Assembly (NCBI RefSeq): GCF_046254955.1
Contig: NZ_JBJXRG010000001.1
Location: 682,001-746,000, forward strand
Length of the DNA stretch: 64,000 bases
Direction: 5' to 3'
From: Qipengyuania_C sp046254955
Lineage (GTDB): Bacteria; Pseudomonadota; Alphaproteobacteria; Sphingomonadales; Sphingomonadaceae
The first letter of the stretch is position 1, and each line of letters opens with the position of its first letter. The position numbers and the translations under genes are program-made. Shown here in pieces: positions 61,134 through 64,000 of the stretch. Below the pieces are notes generated by a model. That model saw only the letters and a program-made list of their open reading frames with translations, had not been told where the DNA came from and ran no database searches.

Positions 61134-61910
61134 ATGAAGCTCGAAGGCAAGATTGCAGCCATCACTGGGGGGACCGCAGGCCTCGGTCGGGGGATCGCGG
61201 AATCATTTCTCGAGGAAGGTGCCAGTGTCGCGCTGTTCGCCCGCAATCCAGAGAAGGGCGCCGCGGTGCTCGAAGAACTCGGAGTCGGCGACCGAGCAAT
61301 CTTCGTTTCCGGCGACGTCATGAAACAGTCCGATGTCGAGGGTTTAATAGACAAGACGGCGGAGAGCTTTGGCCGCGTCGATATCCTCGTTAACAATGCC
61401 GGAGGCGCTGGCGATCTGCAGCCGCTGCACATGCTCTCCGACGAGGCGTTCGACGAAGCAATGAAATGGAATGTCTATTCGACATTCTGGGCCACACGCC
61501 GCGCATTGGGCGGCATGATCGATCGCAAATGGGGCCGTGTGATCAACATGTCATCGATGGAGGGCAAGCACGGAAAACCGGTTTTCACTGCCTACACCGC
61601 AGCCAAGCACGCAGTGATCGGCATGACCAAATCGCTCGCACGCGAAGTTGGCACCGCAGGCGTTACCGCGAATTGCATCTGCCCCGGCCTCGTCATCACC
61701 GACATCATCAAGAACAATGGCCCCGAAACCGCCAAGGCGATGGGCATGGAATTCGACGAGATGATCGAGATGTTCGCTGCCGAAGCGGCGATCAAGCGGC
61801 CCAATACGGTCGAAGAGATTGCTGCGGTGGCACTACTACTGGCGTCTAAAGCAGGCGCCGGGATCACCGGCGCCGCGATCAGTGTCGATGGGGGAACCGC
61901 CCAGTACTGA
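61134..61910 (+). CDS. short-chain dehydrogenase/reductase
   Basis: 258 residues from ATG 61134, with AAAGGAG six bases upstream. Classical SDR: TGGTAGLG (11-18), LFARNPEKG after beta-2, NNAG in ILVNNAGGAGD, catalytic Ser in NMSSMEGKHG and Tyr/Lys in YTAAKHA. The C-terminus ends ISVDGGTAQY. Divergent from the KstD-like flavoprotein and convergent with the next SDR, six bases away. By position it may oxidise or reduce a hydroxyl/keto group of the same cyclic substrate as the flavoprotein. Confidence 0.9.
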   Translation: MKLEGKIAAITGGTAGLGRGIAESFLEEGASVALFARNPEKGAAVLEELGVGDRAIFVSGDVMKQSDVEGLIDKTAESFGRVDILVNNAGGAGDLQPLHMLSDEAFDEAMKWNVYSTFWATRRALGGMIDRKWGRVINMSSMEGKHGKPVFTAYTAAKHAVIGMTKSLAREVGTAGVTANCICPGLVITDIIKNNGPETAKAMGMEFDEMIEMFAAEAAIKRPNTVEEIAAVALLLASKAGAGITGAAISVDGGTAQY

Positions 61911-61916
61911 GGCTAC

Positions 61917-62732
61917 TCAGCTTTCCTGCTGCATCTTCGCCATCGCAGCGCCGACCGTGCGCTCGATATCAAACGCTTGCGGGTTGCCGCGAATGCGCAG
62001 GCCGCCGTTGGGCTGGATATTCTCGCCAGTGACATAGGCTTCGTCGCTGCAGAGCCACGCGCAGGCATTTGCCACGTCCTCAGACGTATTGAGCCGCCCC
62101 ATCGGATAGCGCGGCAGGAAAGCGTCCACGAGGCCCGGGGTCGCGAACGCTCCTTCGGTCATCGGCGATGAAGTGAATGCTGGTGAGACGGTATTCGCCT
62201 TGATACCATACTGACCATAATCATTCGCGACGCAGCGGATCAGCGCTTCGGAGCCTGTCTTGGTCCCGATGTATGCGGCATGATTGTTGATATGCGCCTT
62301 GGTCGTCGCGCTTGATAGCGAGATCAACGAGCCGCCTTGCGGATCCTGCGCCATCATCTGCTCGATGAAGGCTTGCAGGAAGTGATGCACGCCCTTGAAC
62401 TGGAGGTCGACGATCTGGTCGAGCTCTTCTTCGGTGATCTCTTCCATGCTCTTGAGCAGGCCCCAGCCGGTGCAATTGACCGCAGCATCGACCCGGCCCA
62501 TCTTCTCGGCCGCCTCCTTGGCCATCGCCTGGTTATCGGCGCGCTTGGTGATATCGCAGATCACATAGTGTCCACCCAACTCCTCGGCCAGTTCCTTGAG
62601 CACGTCTTCGTTGCGCCCGGCGACCATCACTTCCGCGCCTTCGGCAGCGAACTTGCGCGCCGTGACCTGGCCCATATTGTCCTTGCTGGCCGCGCCCAGG
62701 ATTACTGCTTTCTTGCCTTCCAATAGAGCCAT
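61917..62732 (-). CDS. short-chain dehydrogenase/reductase, variant motifs
   Basis: 271-residue SDR with non-standard signatures. The cofactor loop reads LGAASKDNMGQVTA (about 12-25), like enoyl-ACP-reductase-type loops, instead of TGxxxGIG; the usual NNAG is replaced by VNCTGWG. The catalytic Ser (SLSSATTKA) and YIGTK (Tyr/Lys) are present. It ends QPNGGLRIRGNPQAFDIE with an extended tail. The altered loops suggest a different cofactor geometry or substrate class from the other three SDRs here. Divergent from the SnoaL gene at 62860 across 127 bases. Confidence 0.87.
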   Translation of the reverse strand: MALLEGKKAVILGAASKDNMGQVTARKFAAEGAEVMVAGRNEDVLKELAEELGGHYVICDITKRADNQAMAKEAAEKMGRVDAAVNCTGWGLLKSMEEITEEELDQIVDLQFKGVHHFLQAFIEQMMAQDPQGGSLISLSSATTKAHINNHAAYIGTKTGSEALIRCVANDYGQYGIKANTVSPAFTSSPMTEGAFATPGLVDAFLPRYPMGRLNTSEDVANACAWLCSDEAYVTGENIQPNGGLRIRGNPQAFDIERTVGAAMAKMQQES

Positions 62733-62794
62733 GTCGCCCTCCGATTCTGTTGGTTGGAAGTCACCCTAGGCGTTTCGACTAGGACCTGCCCTTC

Positions 62795-62811
62795 CCAAAA
62801 GTGTCCATTGC
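62795..62811 (+). promoter_or_regulatory. CCAAAA-N2-GT-N-CATTGC motif upstream of the SnoaL/ABM pair
   Basis: CCAAAAGTGTCCATTGC, identical to the 48336 motif at 13 of 17 positions and ending 48 bases before the ATG at 62860. A CCTAGG-containing stretch (62765) lies 30 bases further upstream. Confidence 0.45.
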
Positions 62812-62859
62812 CGCAAACGGGTGCTCACAGCGATAGCGCAGGCTTGAAGGAGAGTGCAG

Positions 62860-63273
62860 ATGTTTACCGGACCGATTGAAGATCGCCTGGCGATCCGCGA
62901 ACTACACGAGACCTACGGCGACGGTGTCGTCCGCATTGATGCCGACACATGGGGTTCGGTGTGGGCGGATGATGCACATTGGAACCTGATGGGGATGGAA
63001 GTCGAAGGCAAGGCCGCCATTGTCCAGATGTGGCAAGGCGCGATGACCAATTTCGAAGCGGTCAGCTTTTCCTGTGTGCCGGCCTCGATCGAAGTCGATG
63101 GTGACACCGCGACGAGCCGCGTACAAACGCAGGAAGTGATGAAGCAGGCCGATGGCAACACGCGCGTGATCGGCGGCCTCTATGACGACAAGCTGGCGAA
63201 GATCGACGGAAAGTGGCTTTATACCAGCCGCGTGTTCAAGGTTGTTGCCGAATATAACGCACAGGAGGGCTGA
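62860..63273 (+). CDS. SnoaL/NTF2-fold protein
   Basis: 137 residues from ATG 62860, which has AAGGAGA six bases upstream; a GTG six bases earlier is less well placed. SnoaL_4 pattern: IEDRLAIRELHETYGDGVVR, WGSVWADDAHWNLMGMEVEG, then VQTQEVMKQADGNTRVIGGL. Fifth SnoaL-fold protein of the block. Two bases separate it from the small ABM gene, so they form an operon, which probably continues into mobA. Confidence 0.85.
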   Translation: MFTGPIEDRLAIRELHETYGDGVVRIDADTWGSVWADDAHWNLMGMEVEGKAAIVQMWQGAMTNFEAVSFSCVPASIEVDGDTATSRVQTQEVMKQADGNTRVIGGLYDDKLAKIDGKWLYTSRVFKVVAEYNAQEG

Positions 63274-63275
63274 GT

Positions 63276-63617
63276 ATGGCCAAAATTGTTATCGCAGCCC
63301 AGATCGATCTCGATCCGGCCCAGCGCGCAGAAGCGCTACGCAAGGCCAAGCCGCATATCGATGCCGCATTAGCGGAGAAGGGTTGCATCCATTACTCATG
63401 GAGCGCCGATCCCTTCAACGATGCACGGGTCAATGTGTTTGAGGAATGGGAAAGCGAGGAGGACCTCGCCAACCACTTCAAGGACCCAGCCTACACGGGG
63501 ATGCGCGACCACATCGGGCAATTCGGTCTGACCGGAGCCGCCAGCAAGAAGTATCGCGTGGACCGGGAAGGCCCCGTTTACAACGAACAGGGCCAAGCGA
63601 CCGAGGCTTTCGACTGA
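63276..63617 (+). CDS. small antibiotic-biosynthesis-monooxygenase (ABM) domain protein
   Basis: 113-residue dimeric alpha+beta barrel protein. IVIAAQIDLDPAQRAEALRK, KGCIHYSWSADPFNDARVNV and FEEWESEEDLANHFKDPAYT match the YgiN/ActVA-Orf6 type, cofactor-free quinol or anthrone monooxygenases and related quinone-handling enzymes. It is the last catabolic gene, overlapping the apparent CTG start of mobA by four bases. The reaction is likely oxidation of a hydroquinone-like intermediate, but the family is functionally mixed. Confidence 0.87.
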   Translation: MAKIVIAAQIDLDPAQRAEALRKAKPHIDAALAEKGCIHYSWSADPFNDARVNVFEEWESEEDLANHFKDPAYTGMRDHIGQFGLTGAASKKYRVDREGPVYNEQGQATEAFD

Positions 63618-64000
63618 GCCAACCGGATCGCCTTCTCGGGGCCATCCTCGCGGGCGGCAAGGCGCAGCGCTTCGGCAGCGACAAGGCCGAGGCGCGGATC
63701 GGTGGCAAGCGGTTGATCGACCGCGTAGCGGCCAGTCTTTCCGGCCAGACCGATGCTTTGGTCGTCTGCGGGCGAGAGGACCCGGAGTTCACTTGCATAG
63801 CTGATCGACCGGAGCCAGGCCTGGGCCCGCTGGGCGGGCTATGCGCAGCCCTCCACTATGCTCAAACCCACAGCTTCAAAGCCGTTCTTTCGAGCGGCTG
63901 CGATGCGCTCAACCTTCCGGAAAGCCTGGCCGAACACCTCTCGGGTGATGGCCCGGGCGTGGTCCAAAGCCAGCCGGTGATCGGATATTGGCCCTCTTCG
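63614..64000 (+). CDS. mobA: molybdenum cofactor guanylyltransferase, N-terminal part (runs off the window)
   Basis: 129 codons are visible; the 3' end is beyond the window. The frame reads LLGAILAGGKAQRFGSDKAE near its start, the GTP-binding loop of MobA with Lys24, then GLGPLGGL and LSSGCDALNLP. MobA attaches GMP to molybdopterin. No ATG, GTG or TTG occurs upstream in frame within the reach expected for this family. The best start is CTG at 63614-63616, forming CTGA with the stop of the ABM gene, analogous to the usual ATGA coupling. Confidence 0.8.
   Translation, partial: MSQPDRLLGAILAGGKAQRFGSDKAEARIGGKRLIDRVAASLSGQTDALVVCGREDPEFTCIADRPEPGLGPLGGLCAALHYAQTHSFKAVLSSGCDALNLPESLAEHLSGDGPGVVQSQPVIGYWPSS

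Noticed and set aside
1..64000. CRISPR arrays, insertion sequences, prophage genes
   Set aside because: No regularly spaced repeats, transposase, recombinase or phage structural frames were found by reading.

Overview
The window looks like chromosomal DNA of a sphingomonad alphaproteobacterium (Erythrobacter/Altererythrobacter/Novosphingobium type). Evidence: a Caulobacter-type MipZ division ATPase, an alphaproteobacterial cytochrome bc1 operon (Rieske, cytochrome b, cytochrome c1), a tonB-exbB-exbD-exbD cluster, a large TonB-dependent receptor, moderately high GC, and many Rieske oxygenases, SDRs and SnoaL-fold proteins. Taxonomy is inferred from gene content only. I see no transposase, integrase, CRISPR array, rRNA or prophage gene.

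Positions 1-15640 are mostly housekeeping. On the minus strand pheS-pheT-prfC-hydrolase form one block (pheS and pheT overlap by ATGA), preceded by an AraC-type regulator and by rpmI-rplT, which ends in a strong terminator. Then come a hisN-like phosphatase with an SDR, a second AraC-type regulator, prs with a cupin lipoprotein, glpX, homoserine dehydrogenase and two unrecognised exported proteins. Positions 15983-19179 hold the energy-transducing TonB system with three ExbD paralogues. Positions 19191-31031 hold an Lhr-type helicase, a Na+/Ca2+ exchanger, a DUF2059 protein, a crotonase-fold protein, phosphomannomutase/phosphoglucomutase, a membrane J-domain protein, mipZ, panC, tRNA-Gly(TCC), an OmpA lipoprotein, a cation/proton antiporter and apt. 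Positions 31120-40569 hold bc1, pgeF, pepN, an epimerase-like protein, an EamA transporter, threonine aldolase and a GNAT.

Positions 40665-63617 are different: about 23 kb of apparently catabolic genes on both strands. They comprise a GST, four SDRs, an NmrA-like reductase, a Spinster-like MFS transporter, two Rieske oxygenase alpha subunits, a TonB-dependent receptor, an MDR reductase, five SnoaL/NTF2-fold proteins, a hotdog thioesterase, an acyl-CoA synthetase, a VOC protein, a crotonase, a cytochrome P450, a tandem SpoIIAA-like protein, a 3-ketosteroid-dehydrogenase-like flavoprotein and a small ABM monooxygenase. Together they suggest uptake through the outer membrane, oxygenation, dehydrogenation, CoA activation and beta-oxidation-like processing of a polycyclic or terpenoid/steroid-like substrate. 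The substrate is not shown by the sequence. No ferredoxin, ferredoxin reductase, ring-cleavage dioxygenase or dedicated regulator lies inside the block.

Several upstream regions in this block share a by-eye motif, CCAAAA-N2-GT-N-CATTGC or a variant, about 30-60 bases before start codons. It is the best candidate for an undescribed regulon signature here. The window ends inside mobA, which appears to start at a CTG codon overlapping the previous stop. Start codons were moved from the longest open frame where a Shine-Dalgarno sequence or family length argued for it; several genes appear to use TTG or GTG.
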